A stretch of DNA of 64,000 nt from JBMNGH01 sp050949725 (GCA_050949725.1 JBMNGH010000005.1:62001-126000), one strand, 5' to 3'; counted from the stretch's first letter, positions 43,880 to 52,786 are shown. Translations and numbers: made by a program. Notes: generated by a model from the letters alone, not told the origin.

Positions 43880-46255
43880 TTATGCATTCTTTTCGGAAAT
43901 ACGAATAGCCAGTACAGTAATATCATCATTACATGAACCTTTCGATTTTGCAACATCTAAAATCTCGTTGCATATGTCTTGAGGTTGTGAAGACTTTAAG
44001 TTTTTAATGATTTTTAAAAACATATCGTTACTATCTTTGGTTCCGTTCATTGCCTCAATTGCTCCATCAGATGTCATTATTATAATATCGCCTGGTTTAA
44101 GCTTTTTTTCTGCAATAGTATGCGATATGCTATTCAAAATGCCGACCGGTGGGCTATCACCCTCTACTGTAGATATACTATTGCCTCGTTTAATATAACT
44201 TGTAGGTGCGCCTGCCTTAATAAATTCAGCCCTGCCACTATAAGTATCTATTATGACTAAGTCCAATGTAGAGAAACTTTCATCTTGTGTAGACAGCATC
44301 ATTGATAAGTTGACCATCTTTAAGGTAAACTCACTTCCAAAACCTGCCTTCAGCAACCGTTCCGTTACCTCAAGCGTCCTTTCGCTATGCTGTGATGCTT
44401 TATCTCCGACGCCCATTCCATCACTCAAAGCTACCATGTATTTTCCGTTGTTTAAGTCCATAAAAGTAAACTTATCACCTGAAACCTTCTGACCTGCCTT
44501 TGCCATACCACTTGCTCCCACACAAACCCCGAGTATGCCATAAGTTACCGCTTTTAACCTGCATTTGAGGCAGCCTGTCTTTAACGGACAGTCTATAATT
44601 TTTGTGTAAAATCTTCTCCCAAGTATTGTTGCAATTCCTTTTGGAATAACTGTCTCGCATTGTCTTTCTCCTATGCACGGCGGCTTCACAATACTTATCT
44701 CGCATCTGTTGTCATCAGAAGTCACAAAAACATTTTCAGGTCTCACACCGAGCTGTGACAAAACGGATAACAGCTTGTCATCTAAAGTCATGTCAAGTTC
44801 TTCACTAATTCCTGCTGCAAGTTCTTTAATCATTTCAGACGCCTTTTCAAAATACGCGTATATTAAATCCCTATTAAAATCTATTATTTTATCCAACCGC
44901 TTCTGCATAAGGTATATACTGCTTTTTTCTGACACAATTCTTTTTATATCTTCGACCCTTTTGCATCTCGATTTAAAAAGTTGAGGCATTGCCCTAAATA
45001 AATTTTTTTCAAAATCTTTGATAAGTACAAACAGTGACTTAACGGTTTTCCTGGTCTCCCTTTCCCAACATATTTTGTACATGCCACAGTTACAACATAC
45101 TGTTTCTTGTATTTCCGCACAAACATCTTCAAAATACCTACGTGCATCCGCTCGATTGACGCCATCTAAAGGCTCCTTGAAAAAAGTTCCCATGTCACTA
45201 ATGACTGATGCGATCTCGTATAAACGTTCTTCAGCAAGCTTTGGTATTACAACACCATCCTTTTGTTCCTGTAACACCTTCAGATTGTTTGCTAGTTTAT
45301 TAAATAAATCCGCAGGTATTACCAAAAATATTCCAGATGAAAAGAGTACTACAGGTATATTTATAAGGGTCTCTCCAATCGAATTGATGTAAAAGTTATA
45401 TATCAAATATCCTAAGGCAAACCCAGTGACAGTCCCGATCCTGCCCAGCCTTTTAAATGTTCCCGAAATTAACCCTGCAAAAGCCAGTATGGAGACAGAC
45501 CATGGTGAAAAAGGGAAGGAATAACCCATAATACCTATAATAATTCCCGATATTGCTCCCGCACCTGGTCCCACCGAACTCGCCATTACAAGGACTGCCA
45601 ATACGCCCAGGATATCTTTTAAATTGATTAAGGAAATCTGCAGTCCAGAAGTTAATGAAAGAATAACACCGGCCAGTATTGATACGCATATACATTTTTC
45701 GGCTCCCCCGAAATCTTTTGCACCCTTGAATATTTGAGGCAACCCAACAGGAATTATAAACATCATTAAACTGGCAATCGACGATTCCATGGTCAGAAGA
45801 ATTAGCTCATAAGGTGTAAGAGCTTCACTCAATAACAAAAAAACCAACCCGGCTGTAAAATTTGACAATAAAGCTAGAAAGCCTGCTAGATAACTCTTTG
45901 ATTCAATCAGTTTCTTGAAAAACAAAAATACTAAGGTAAAAATCAATACTGCACCTAAATGCCGTAAAACAGTAAAGTTCCTAAGAGTCAAAAGGACGCC
46001 TATTAAAGTAAAAAGGCAGGCTGATACAAACTTTTTTCTGTACAACACAGACGCGGAGGTGTAAGCAAGACCAAAAGGATACAATCCATTGATAGAAGCC
46101 ATTCCGAACAACAGTGCCAGCAAATTGAACCAAAACTGTTCGGATACTGAAACTTGTCTTTGCACAAATAAACCATTAATACTAGTTTCATGTTGTTTAG
46201 TTTCCCATGAATAATCCTTAGAAGCATTTGTCTTGTTGTAAATCAAATAATCCAC
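43880..46255 (-). CDS. spoIIE: Stage II sporulation protein E
   Basis: SpoIIE is the membrane PP2C phosphatase at the sporulation septum that dephosphorylates SpoIIAA and releases SigF in the forespore. The 791-residue protein has about ten membrane helices in residues 40-325, a regulatory middle (residues 330-570) and a C-terminal PP2C domain with GVCVGASGMAKAG, VALSDGMGVGDKA and DIIIMTSDGAIEAM plus DDITVLAI. Start GTG at 46255, or TTG at 46246 with AGGTGG five bases upstream. Upstream tRNA genes match the Bacillus arrangement. Confidence 0.96.
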   Translation of the reverse strand: MDYLIYNKTNASKDYSWETKQHETSINGLFVQRQVSVSEQFWFNLLALLFGMASINGLYPFGLAYTSASVLYRKKFVSACLFTLIGVLLTLRNFTVLRHLGAVLIFTLVFLFFKKLIESKSYLAGFLALLSNFTAGLVFLLLSEALTPYELILLTMESSIASLMMFIIPVGLPQIFKGAKDFGGAEKCICVSILAGVILSLTSGLQISLINLKDILGVLAVLVMASSVGPGAGAISGIIIGIMGYSFPFSPWSVSILAFAGLISGTFKRLGRIGTVTGFALGYLIYNFYINSIGETLINIPVVLFSSGIFLVIPADLFNKLANNLKVLQEQKDGVVIPKLAEERLYEIASVISDMGTFFKEPLDGVNRADARRYFEDVCAEIQETVCCNCGMYKICWERETRKTVKSLFVLIKDFEKNLFRAMPQLFKSRCKRVEDIKRIVSEKSSIYLMQKRLDKIIDFNRDLIYAYFEKASEMIKELAAGISEELDMTLDDKLLSVLSQLGVRPENVFVTSDDNRCEISIVKPPCIGERQCETVIPKGIATILGRRFYTKIIDCPLKTGCLKCRLKAVTYGILGVCVGASGMAKAGQKVSGDKFTFMDLNNGKYMVALSDGMGVGDKASQHSERTLEVTERLLKAGFGSEFTLKMVNLSMMLSTQDESFSTLDLVIIDTYSGRAEFIKAGAPTSYIKRGNSISTVEGDSPPVGILNSISHTIAEKKLKPGDIIIMTSDGAIEAMNGTKDSNDMFLKIIKNLKSSQPQDICNEILDVAKSKGSCNDDITVLAIRISEKNA

Positions 46256-46280
46256 CTACCCCGAGAAATTGGTAGGTTTT

Positions 46281-46313
46281 ATTATATATGAGCCGGTACA
46301 TAAAAAATGTCAA
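46281..46313 (-). promoter_or_regulatory. spoIIE promoter with 21-bp spacer
   Basis: On the minus strand perfect TTGACA (46313-46308) and TATAAT (46286-46281) boxes are 21 bases apart, 26 bases before the start. Bacillus spoIIE and spoIIG promoters have this same unusual 21-22 bp spacing with near-consensus boxes and need Spo0A~P. A TGTCGTT (5 of 7 to the 0A box) lies just upstream near 46337-46345. Confidence 0.7.
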
Positions 46314-46456
46314 TAGTGGGGACAAGTTGAGAAAATCGAACGACATCAAATCTCTTTTACTTTCATTTTGCGATTTATGCCACGGATTTTGACCTGTCTT
46401 TTCGAGAAATGAAATAAAAAAAATAAAAAATGCCCATAAAAATCAGTGAGCATTGG

Positions 46457-46531
46457 TGGTGACCCCGAGGGGACTCGAACCCCTGTTACCGCCGTGAAAG
46501 GGCGGTGTCTTAACCGCTTGACCACGGGGCC
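46457..46531 (-). tRNA. tRNA-Glu (UUC)
   Basis: A 75-base cloverleaf including CCA; the anticodon loop CTTTCAC gives UUC. Acceptor GGCCCCG pairs with CGGGGTC with one G-U. It is the first of three tRNA genes ahead of spoIIE. Confidence 0.95.
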
Positions 46532-46553
46532 AGCAATTTCATTATTTTTAGAG

Positions 46554-46630
46554 TGGTAGCGGCGCAGGGATTTGAACCCCGGACACTGCGGGTATGAACC
46601 GCATGCTCTAGCCACCTGAGCTACGCCGCC
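46554..46630 (-). tRNA. tRNA-Met (CAU), elongator
   Basis: A 77-base cloverleaf with encoded CCA. The loop TTCATAC gives anticodon CAU; the acceptor GGCGGCG fits the elongator Met gene of Bacillus. An Ile-lysidine identity is less likely because the body resembles tRNA-Met. Confidence 0.9.
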
Positions 46631-46731
46631 CTATTGAAATGAGATTCGTTATGCGGGAAGTCTGATATGCGTTTAAACAGGATTTGCGATAAGCAAATTA
46701 ATTCTATTCCCTCTTTACAGCATTTCTAAAA

Positions 46732-46807
<76 letters not shown>

Positions 46808-47189
46808 ACATTGTATACTATCTCATCAACGAGACATATAGTATTTTATATCAAAAACGCATTTTCGTCAAGACCATCGATACAAACCGTTTGAGTCAAG
46901 TATAAGTAGGCAATTTTTTTGTCTTTCCTGAATCTATCTTATTCAAGAAGTTGCCATTTCCTTAGCCGCTGGGTCTAGTTTGGCTGGCGCCAAAAATGGC
47001 CAATAATACCTTCTCCATGTCAAGACAAACCCCAAGATTGGCTTTATAGCCAGCCTTGATATTGAGCATTGCATGTCGTTTCGACTGGCCAAGGGCAGAC
47101 ATTTACGGTCTCATTTATGTCAGTTACTTCCTTTCATGTATTAGGTTATTTTTGGGCAACATCAAGTAAGCCTACCTACTAGGGCTGTT

Positions 47190-48653
47190 TTAACGGTAGG
47201 TTAGTTCACAAAAATCCTGCATGTTAAATAAATTGCGGATAACTCGCCTTCCATTGGTCATCTTGCAATCGGAAAAAGGTATTTTTCCACGGTGTAATGG
47301 GTAAATCTCCTTTTTTATGGTCTTGTCTATGTTCTTTCGGGTGTTTTTGATGCTTTCTTCAAAGCGTTCTGTTAATCTATCCGATACTTGTCCTGATATA
47401 AGGGCGGCAATTTTATCCTTAAAGTTTTCTCCCATTTTAAGAGCAATGATTTTTGCTAGGTTAGTGGCTCCTTCCTCGCTCCAACTCTTGCCTCCTTTCA
47501 TGCGTTTGGCAAATATGTCTACGTTCTTTTCCATGGTCCCAAGATTTCGGTATTCCAATCCTTCCGGTGGGTTGGAGATTTCCATTTCTATTCTGTCTTT
47601 GTAGCTGATTATGCCGTCTTGGTTGTTTTTTATGTAGCTTTCCAGGTCGTTAAGTTCCTTTATTCTATCGGCAAGACCGTTACATTTATATTTCAATTTT
47701 TCTATTTTGGTGTATGCTTTGCTTAACTCTCCGGCTTTTAGACATCTTTTGATATAGTATCTTGCTCTTTTATCTTTTACGTTTTTGACTATGTTTTTTG
47801 ATAGATGGTATGGATCTAATTGAAATATGCCTGTTTCCGGCTCATGGGCGTATCTAATCCAGATTGCTCCATCACCGTTTAGTATCCTGTGTTTAATCTT
47901 ATCAGTGTTGTATCTTGAGGCTATGGTGGCTTCTCTTAGGTCTTGGAAGTCTTCTGCTTGGTGAAAACCGGCAAAGACTGTTTTCCCTACTGTCATATAT
48001 TCTTTGGAGGATGGGTATCGGGGCTTCCAGCCTTCATAGGATAGACCTATTTTTAGTTCCTTACGGCCTTTGCCTCTTTTGGGCCTACTTTTGCCTTGCA
48101 TGGGTATCCAGAGGCCGTCTGATTCCTCGAAAAGTAATGATACTTCTCGGTCACCACACAGTTCATTGTTTCTATAGGCTTTGATGAGTTGAGCTTCTGC
48201 ATCCCTTTGCCTTTGGCCTACGGCTTGGATGATATCCCATACTGCCTGGTGGCTTATGGTTTGGTTTGTTAGTTCTTTGATTGTTTGGGCTACTTGACGG
48301 TAGGATTTATGGCAGCTGAGCTCTATTATCTTTTCTACCAGATTAGGGGATATGGTGCCGATACTTTCAAAGCCAAGGGCTTCGTCAAGTAGGTAAATGT
48401 GCTGAACCTGGCCGTCTTCAGCAACTTTTTTGTAGATGTTTCTTCTGAATACCACTTCTCCCATAAGGGTTTTAATGGTGGTTGTTTTCTTGCCTTTATG
48501 TCTTAATTGGGTTTTGTCTCTTTTTTTTGATAGCTCTTCATCAGCCTGTTCCAGGAACTGCTGCATAAGATTTCTAGCAATTTCACAACCCAGTTTGAAA
48601 AATTCTTGCTCTATGTCCTTGAAGGTTAAGTCTTTTAAGGGTAAAATATTCAT
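47190..48653 (-). CDS. ISLre2-family transposase (UPF0236)
   Basis: The 487-residue protein matches the ISLre2/UPF0236 transposase family: RHKGKKTTTIKTLMGEVVFRRN near residue 52, RQVAQTIKELTNQTISHQAVWDI at about 138-160, and long helices at the C-terminus ending in NGRRVIRNLF. The reading frame is intact and starts with ATG behind GGAGGGACGTGAT, so it may be active. Its insertion broke the region between the rpl operon and the tRNA/spoIIE cluster. Confidence 0.92.
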   Translation of the reverse strand: MNILPLKDLTFKDIEQEFFKLGCEIARNLMQQFLEQADEELSKKRDKTQLRHKGKKTTTIKTLMGEVVFRRNIYKKVAEDGQVQHIYLLDEALGFESIGTISPNLVEKIIELSCHKSYRQVAQTIKELTNQTISHQAVWDIIQAVGQRQRDAEAQLIKAYRNNELCGDREVSLLFEESDGLWIPMQGKSRPKRGKGRKELKIGLSYEGWKPRYPSSKEYMTVGKTVFAGFHQAEDFQDLREATIASRYNTDKIKHRILNGDGAIWIRYAHEPETGIFQLDPYHLSKNIVKNVKDKRARYYIKRCLKAGELSKAYTKIEKLKYKCNGLADRIKELNDLESYIKNNQDGIISYKDRIEMEISNPPEGLEYRNLGTMEKNVDIFAKRMKGGKSWSEEGATNLAKIIALKMGENFKDKIAALISGQVSDRLTERFEESIKNTRKNIDKTIKKEIYPLHRGKIPFSDCKMTNGRRVIRNLFNMQDFCELTYR

Positions 48654-48713
48654 ATCACGTCCCTCCTTGTTTGTTGGTCTTGTCTACTACAAACATACAG
48701 GAAAGACGTGATT

Positions 48714-48752
48714 ATGGGAAGAGTTTTTTTTGGCTCTTCCCATTATTTTTTT
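48714..48752 (+). terminator. Hairpin inside the right end of the IS
   Basis: ATGGGAAGAG and CTCTTCCCAT form a 10-bp stem with an A/T-rich loop, followed on the plus strand by TATTTTTTT. It would stop transcription leaving the element to the right, or shape the transposase leader on the other strand. Confidence 0.6.
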
Positions 48753-48963
48753 GGAATTGCCTACGATAATTTTATCTAAGACCGTGTAGTTATTCTGTGA
48801 TAATGTCGACTTGTTGATTATCTTGATAATATCTAGGTATGAATAACGAGGTGTATTATCTTTTATCTCAATAAATAAGTATACGTAGTTTTTCAACTAG
48901 GGTAATATAACTACTGTTAACTTCTATTCCATCCCAGTTTTTAATCTTATCATTCATCATTAC

Positions 48964-49188
48964 CTAATACAGCTCATACACCTCATCAGACAAAGGCTTT
49001 AGCAGCGTATTCAGCCTTCTATATATACTGTAAGCTTTTTGGTAAACCTTTACATTATACGGGTTGGGGGTGTAAGTTTTATAGTCAGCGAGAAAATCAT
49101 ATATTTCATTCCAATCATGATAAACACAAACAGCCATACCCGCTAAAAACGCTACTCCTAAAGCGAAGTGGAAACGAATATTATGCTT
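48964..49188 (-). pseudogene. C-terminal remnant of an FGGY-family sugar kinase
   Basis: Directly after the stop of the MoaD-like gene, in the same frame, about 75 codons read as the end of an FGGY kinase (ALGVAFLAGMAVCVYHDW and NVKVYQKAYSIYRRL), up to the TAG at 48964. It resembles xylulokinase tails. The rest of the kinase is gone, so this is a fragment left by rearrangement near the IS. Confidence 0.65.
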
Positions 49189-49428
49189 TTAACCACCTCC
49201 AAAAATAGGATACAGTTCTAATATGCCTTTATCTTTTAGTATAACGTCTTGTGCAACTATCCTTGAATTTAATAATATTAAACCAACTTCCCCTGGAACA
49301 ACTCCAAAGTTATTCAACAATTGCCTAACACTAGTGCCTTCAGACAATTTTATATAAACTTTTCCATCTTCCGTATTTGCATATTTTTGCAACCCGAACT
49401 TGAATATCACTTGTAACTCCATTACCAT
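49189..49428 (-). CDS. MoaD/ThiS-like small sulfur-carrier protein
   Basis: This 79-residue protein has the beta-grasp pattern of ubiquitin-like sulfur carriers and ends in GGG, the C-terminal glycines that would be adenylated and thiocarboxylated. Motifs are TSVRQLLNNFGV and LNSRIVAQDVILKDKGILELYPIFGGG. AAAGGA lies seven bases before the ATG. No MoeB/ThiF-type activating enzyme or MoaE is beside it. Whether it serves molybdopterin, thiamine, or another sulfur path cannot be decided. Confidence 0.8.
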   Translation of the reverse strand: MVMELQVIFKFGLQKYANTEDGKVYIKLSEGTSVRQLLNNFGVVPGEVGLILLNSRIVAQDVILKDKGILELYPIFGGG

Positions 49429-49660
49429 CTTGACATCCTTTTGTATCGTTATACTCGATTAATGTATTACATCCTTTATTTGAAAGTTTAAAAATCCTTG
49501 TCTATAGTCGCCAGACTACATAGCCATCTATTGCGTACAATGTTTTTTATTTTCGTCCCCATAAAACTTCTAGTTCATCACCTATGAAAATTGTGTGGTC
49601 GGGCAATACATAATATTATAGCAGCTGTCATCAATTAAATAAATTTGGTTTTTTTAACTC

Positions 49661-49688
49661 AAGGGCATCAGTCAAATCTGATGCCCTT
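49661..49688 (-). terminator. Hairpin after rplL
   Basis: AAGGGCATCAG and CTGATGCCCTT form an 11-bp stem just past the L7/L12 stop. On the minus strand no U-run follows, so it may act as a stability element or a weak terminator. Confidence 0.55.
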
Positions 49689-49701
49689 TAATATTTTATA
49701 A

Positions 49702-50076
49702 TTATTTAATTTCCACAGATGCTCCTACTTCAACAAGTTTCTCTTTAATTTGCTCTGCTTCTTCCTTAGATACCTTTTCCTTTACCGGTTTTGGAGCTGA
49801 GTCTACCAATTCCTTGGCTTCTTTCAACCCAAGAGCCGTAAGTTCTCTTACAACCTTGATTACCTTTATTTTCTGGTCTCCTGCAGCAGTCAGAACTACA
49901 TCAAATTCCGTCTGCTCTGTTGCAGCTTCTGCGGCAGCACCTGCAGCAGGAGCAGCCGCAACAGCAACTGGGGCAGCAGCTGTTACACCAAATTTGTCTT
50001 GGAGCTCTTTTACGAGTTCCGAAAGTTCTATAACTGTCATATTTTCAATAGCAGAAATGATTTCTTCTTTTGTCAT
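49702..50076 (-). CDS. rplL: 50S ribosomal protein L7/L12
   Basis: L7/L12 is the stalk protein that recruits translation factors. The 124-residue protein has the N-terminal dimer domain, an Ala-rich hinge (VAVAAAPAAGAAAEAA, residues 37-54) and the C-terminal FDVVLTAAGDQKIKVIKVVRELTALGLKEAKELVDSAPK. It is the last gene of the L11-L1-L10-L12 set. rpoB, normally next, is absent; the IS patch follows instead. Confidence 0.97.
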   Translation of the reverse strand: MTKEEIISAIENMTVIELSELVKELQDKFGVTAAAPVAVAAAPAAGAAAEAATEQTEFDVVLTAAGDQKIKVIKVVRELTALGLKEAKELVDSAPKPVKEKVSKEEAEQIKEKLVEVGASVEIK

Positions 50077-50125
50077 TTAAAGTTCCTCCTTAATATTTTT
50101 TGAAAAATAACTGATCCTAATTATG

Positions 50126-50644
50126 TTAGGATGCTTTCTTCTCCTGAATCGCTTGTAAGGTATAAACAAAGTCGCGTATTGGACCCTGCAGTACATTGAC
50201 AATACCATAAAGAGGTGACTGAATGGAACCCACCACGTTTGCAAGCAGTTGCTCTTTGGCTGGCATTTTGGCATACTCTGCTACTAAATCTGCCGTTGCA
50301 ACCTTACCTTCAACTACACCTGCCTTTATTTCAAGTTGTTTGTGCGTTTTAGCAAAATCGGCTAAAACTTTAGCCGGTGCTATCGGGTCATCGTAACTAA
50401 AGGCTATCGCCGTTGGGCCTTCAAGGAATTCATGGAGATTAAAATCAAAATCAGTCAAAGCAATTCGAATAAGCGTATTTTTAAATACTTTAAATTCAAT
50501 GCCTTGCTCTCTCAAATTCCGTCTGAGCTGTGTAATATCAGCTACATTTAAGCCCCTGTAATCTGTTAAGATAGCTGCTTTTGCACGACTAAACTTATCT
50601 TTTATTTCCTCGACAGCTTTGATTTTTTCTTGTTTAACTGCCAC
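50126..50644 (-). CDS. rplJ: 50S ribosomal protein L10
   Basis: L10 anchors the L7/L12 dimers to the ribosome and regulates its own operon through the leader upstream. The 172-residue protein has the N-terminal VEEIKDKFSRAKAAILTDYRGL and VFKNTLIRIAL blocks and the C-terminal helix for L12. CAAGGAGGTGAAAAAG precedes the start. Confidence 0.96.
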   Translation of the reverse strand: MAVKQEKIKAVEEIKDKFSRAKAAILTDYRGLNVADITQLRRNLREQGIEFKVFKNTLIRIALTDFDFNLHEFLEGPTAIAFSYDDPIAPAKVLADFAKTHKQLEIKAGVVEGKVATADLVAEYAKMPAKEQLLANVVGSIQSPLYGIVNVLQGPIRDFVYTLQAIQEKKAS

Positions 50645-50669
50645 TTTTTCACCTCCTTGAAAGTAATAA

Positions 50670-50797
50670 AAATATAAGCCTTCCTGCAGACAGAAAGGCT
50701 CTCTTATATCAAAATTAATACTGAAAAGTAATTGTTATTGATATAAACAACGCCTCGGTAGGAAATTAAGCGTACGCACCTACTGTCTGCAGCGGTT
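50670..50797 (-). ncRNA. L10 leader (ribosomal protein autoregulatory attenuator)
   Basis: Between rplA and rplJ the minus strand carries CTGCAGACAG near 50783-50792 and its perfect complement CTGTCTGCAG inside a terminator stem at 50677-50700 that ends in a U-rich run. The two pairings exclude each other, giving a terminator/antiterminator switch. The AGACAGTAGGTG and CCTACCGAGGCG words fit the L10 leader family, bound by the L10(L12) complex. Confidence 0.85.
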
Positions 50798-50821
50798 TTA
50801 TATTAATATTTATTATTAAAA

Positions 50822-51523
50822 TTAATGTAAAAGCTTTTGTGGATTAATCTTTATTCCTGGGCCCATTGAGCTGGATATAACCAAACTTCTAATATACTGC
50901 CCTTTTGCAGCGGCAGGTTTAGCTTTTATTATTGCATCCATCAGGGTTTTGAAGTTATCCATAAGCTTTTCATGTCCAAAAGACTTTTTTCCAATTGGAG
51001 CATGGACGATACCTGTTTTATCCACACGATATTCAATTTTACCTGCCTTTATTTCTTTTACAGCTTTACCTACTTCAAAAGTAACCGTACCAGCTTTAGG
51101 ATTAGGCATGAGCCCCTTTGGACCTAAAATTCTTCCCAGCTTTCCAACAGCACCCATCATATCTGGAGTAGCAACAGCCACATCAAAATCAAGAAAACCA
51201 CCTTCGATTTTGGCAACCATATCATCCGCTCCTGCAAAGTCAGCTCCTGCTTCTTCTGCTTCTTTTATTTTTTCTCCCTTTGCAAAAACGAGTACTTTTA
51301 CTGTTTTTCCTGTGCCATGGGGGAGGGTGACAGTACCTCTTACCTGTTGGTCTGCATGCCTTGGGTCAACGCCCAGGCGCACAGCAACTTCGATTGTCTC
51401 ATCAAATTTTTTTAATGCAGTCTTTTCGACTAGCTGTATAGCCTCCTCAGGATCATACTGTTTAGCCCTGTCAACAAGTTTTAATGATTCAAGATAACCT
51501 TTTCCACGTTTAGACATCTTCAT
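50822..51523 (-). CDS. rplA: 50S ribosomal protein L1
   Basis: L1 forms the mobile stalk near the E site. The 233-residue protein has GRILGPKGLMPNPKAGTV, the rRNA-binding GKIEYRVDKTGIVHAPIGK and AIKKPAAAKGQYIRS-like blocks. AAGGAGG precedes an ATG at 51523 and another two codons later; either may be used. It sits between rplK and the L10 leader. Confidence 0.97.
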   Translation of the reverse strand: MKMSKRGKGYLESLKLVDRAKQYDPEEAIQLVEKTALKKFDETIEVAVRLGVDPRHADQQVRGTVTLPHGTGKTVKVLVFAKGEKIKEAEEAGADFAGADDMVAKIEGGFLDFDVAVATPDMMGAVGKLGRILGPKGLMPNPKAGTVTFEVGKAVKEIKAGKIEYRVDKTGIVHAPIGKKSFGHEKLMDNFKTLMDAIIKAKPAAAKGQYIRSLVISSSMGPGIKINPQKLLH

Positions 51524-51570
51524 AAAACCTCCTTGTGGTATTAGCGGAAAAATATCCTCCCACTTTAATC

Positions 51571-51993
51571 CTATTCTACTACTATTCCCATACTCCTCGC
51601 AGTGCCCTCTACCATTTTCATAGCTGCTTCCAAAGAATTGGCGTTTAGGTCAACCATTTTTAGTTCAGCTATTTCCTTGACATCTTTTTTTGTGACCTTC
51701 GCTATCTTATTTCTGTTGGGTTCACCTGAAGCCTTTTCAATCCCGGCTGCTTTTTTCAAAAGCACAGAAGCGGGTGGAGTTTTTAAGGCAAAAGAAAATG
51801 ACCTGTCTTGGTATACCGTCAACTCAACGGGTATAATTAGACCCGCCTGGGAAGCAGTTTTTTCGTTAAATTCCTTACAAAAGCTCATAATATTTATTCC
51901 GGTCGGTCCAAGTGCCGGTCCTACCGGAGGAGCAGGCGTAGCTTTACCAGCAGGAATTTGAAGTTTAACAACAGATATTACTTTTTTAGCCAT
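51571..51993 (-). CDS. rplK: 50S ribosomal protein L11
   Basis: L11 binds the GTPase centre and takes part in the stringent response. The 140-residue protein starts at the ATG at 51993 (MAKKVISVVKLQIPAGKATPAPPVGPALG) behind AGGAGGTGCAAAC; the longer frame is not used. The GxNIMSFCKEFN block and the C-terminal rRNA-binding domain are present. Confidence 0.97.
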   Translation of the reverse strand: MAKKVISVVKLQIPAGKATPAPPVGPALGPTGINIMSFCKEFNEKTASQAGLIIPVELTVYQDRSFSFALKTPPASVLLKKAAGIEKASGEPNRNKIAKVTKKDVKEIAELKMVDLNANSLEAAMKMVEGTARSMGIVVE

Positions 51994-52018
51994 GTTTGCA
52001 CCTCCTGCAACAATCACT

Positions 52019-52543
52019 TTATAATTTTTCTACTTGGTCGAATTCGAGTTCAATAGGTGTCTCTCTTCCGAACATTGAAATCAATACTTTCAATTTTCCT
52101 TTATCTTGATTAATCTCGACAACCCTGCCAACGAAATTTTCAAATGGGCCAGACATAACCTTGACATTTTGACTTAAAGCAATGTCTATTTTTGGTCTGG
52201 GCTCATCTATTCCCATTTGTCTCATTATGGTCTTGACTTCAGATTCCTGGAGCGGCACCGGTTTTGATCCGGCTCCCACAAACCCAGTAACCCCTGGGGT
52301 GTTTCTTACCACATACCAGGAATCGTCTGTAACTATCATTTCAACTAGAACATAACCGGGAAAAACTTTTCTCTGGGTAACCTTTTTCTTGCCATTTTTA
52401 ATTTCCAGCTCTTCTTCCATTGGCACTAAAACTCTAAATATTTTATCTTGCATGCCCATAGATTCTACGCGTTTTTCCAGGTTAGCTTTTACTTTATTTT
52501 CATAGCCAGAATACGTATGAATCACATACCAATTCTTAGACAT
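52019..52543 (-). CDS. nusG: Transcription termination/antitermination protein NusG
   Basis: NusG binds RNA polymerase and couples it to ribosome or Rho. The 174-residue protein has the NGN domain (WYVIHTYSGYENKVKANLEKR) and C-terminal KOW domain (FENFVGRVVEINQDKGKLKVLISMFGRETPIELEFDQVEKL). The start is uncertain: the ATG at 52543 fits the family, while an ATG at 52573 overlaps the secE stop and would add ten residues. It follows secE as in most bacteria. Confidence 0.96.
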   Translation of the reverse strand: MSKNWYVIHTYSGYENKVKANLEKRVESMGMQDKIFRVLVPMEEELEIKNGKKKVTQRKVFPGYVLVEMIVTDDSWYVVRNTPGVTGFVGAGSKPVPLQESEVKTIMRQMGIDEPRPKIDIALSQNVKVMSGPFENFVGRVVEINQDKGKLKVLISMFGRETPIELEFDQVEKL

Positions 52544-52569
52544 CCGTTCGGGACAAAGCCCAACCTCCT

Positions 52570-52770
52570 TCATCGGAGAATTAATGAGATCAGTTTATAA
52601 AATACAGAATCAGCAATCCAAATGATGACACTTACAATTAATACCGAGCCCAAAACTACTAATGTATATGTCGTAAGGTCGCTTTTACTCGGCCATGTAA
52701 CCTTTTTAAGCTCTGCTCTTACTTCTCTTAAAAACTTGCCAGCTTTTTTCAGAAAGGCATCTCCTGCCAT
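52570..52770 (-). CDS. secE: Preprotein translocase subunit SecE
   Basis: A 66-residue Sec translocon subunit with one C-terminal membrane helix (residues 33-60) and the conserved FLREVRAELKKVTWPSKSDL amphipathic segment before it. It lies between rpmG and nusG, the universal order. Confidence 0.95.
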   Translation of the reverse strand: MAGDAFLKKAGKFLREVRAELKKVTWPSKSDLTTYTLVVLGSVLIVSVIIWIADSVFYKLISLILR

Positions 52771-52786
52771 TTAAAAGCATCCCCCT

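Larger units (their letters stand above)
46906..48764 (-). mobile_element. ISLre2-family insertion sequence
   Basis: The transposase gene is flanked by matching inverted blocks: GTAGGCAATT at 46906-46915 and its complement at 48755-48764, then GTCTTTCCTG at 46921-46930 and its complement at 48699-48708. The right end has an extra hairpin between the two blocks. That gives an element of about 1.86 kb. No target duplication is obvious, so the outer ends are approximate. The stretch 46931-47189 between left end and transposase has no recognisable gene except a 43-codon frame near 46950-47080. Confidence 0.65.

Noticed and set aside
46346..46615. Minus-strand ORF over the tRNA cluster
   Set aside because: It overlaps tRNA-Glu and tRNA-Met; peptides such as RVPSGSP are typical artefacts of translated tRNA genes.
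48687..48896. 69-codon minus-strand ORF at the right IS end
   Set aside because: It spans the IS hairpin and boundary and has no ribosome site or family match.
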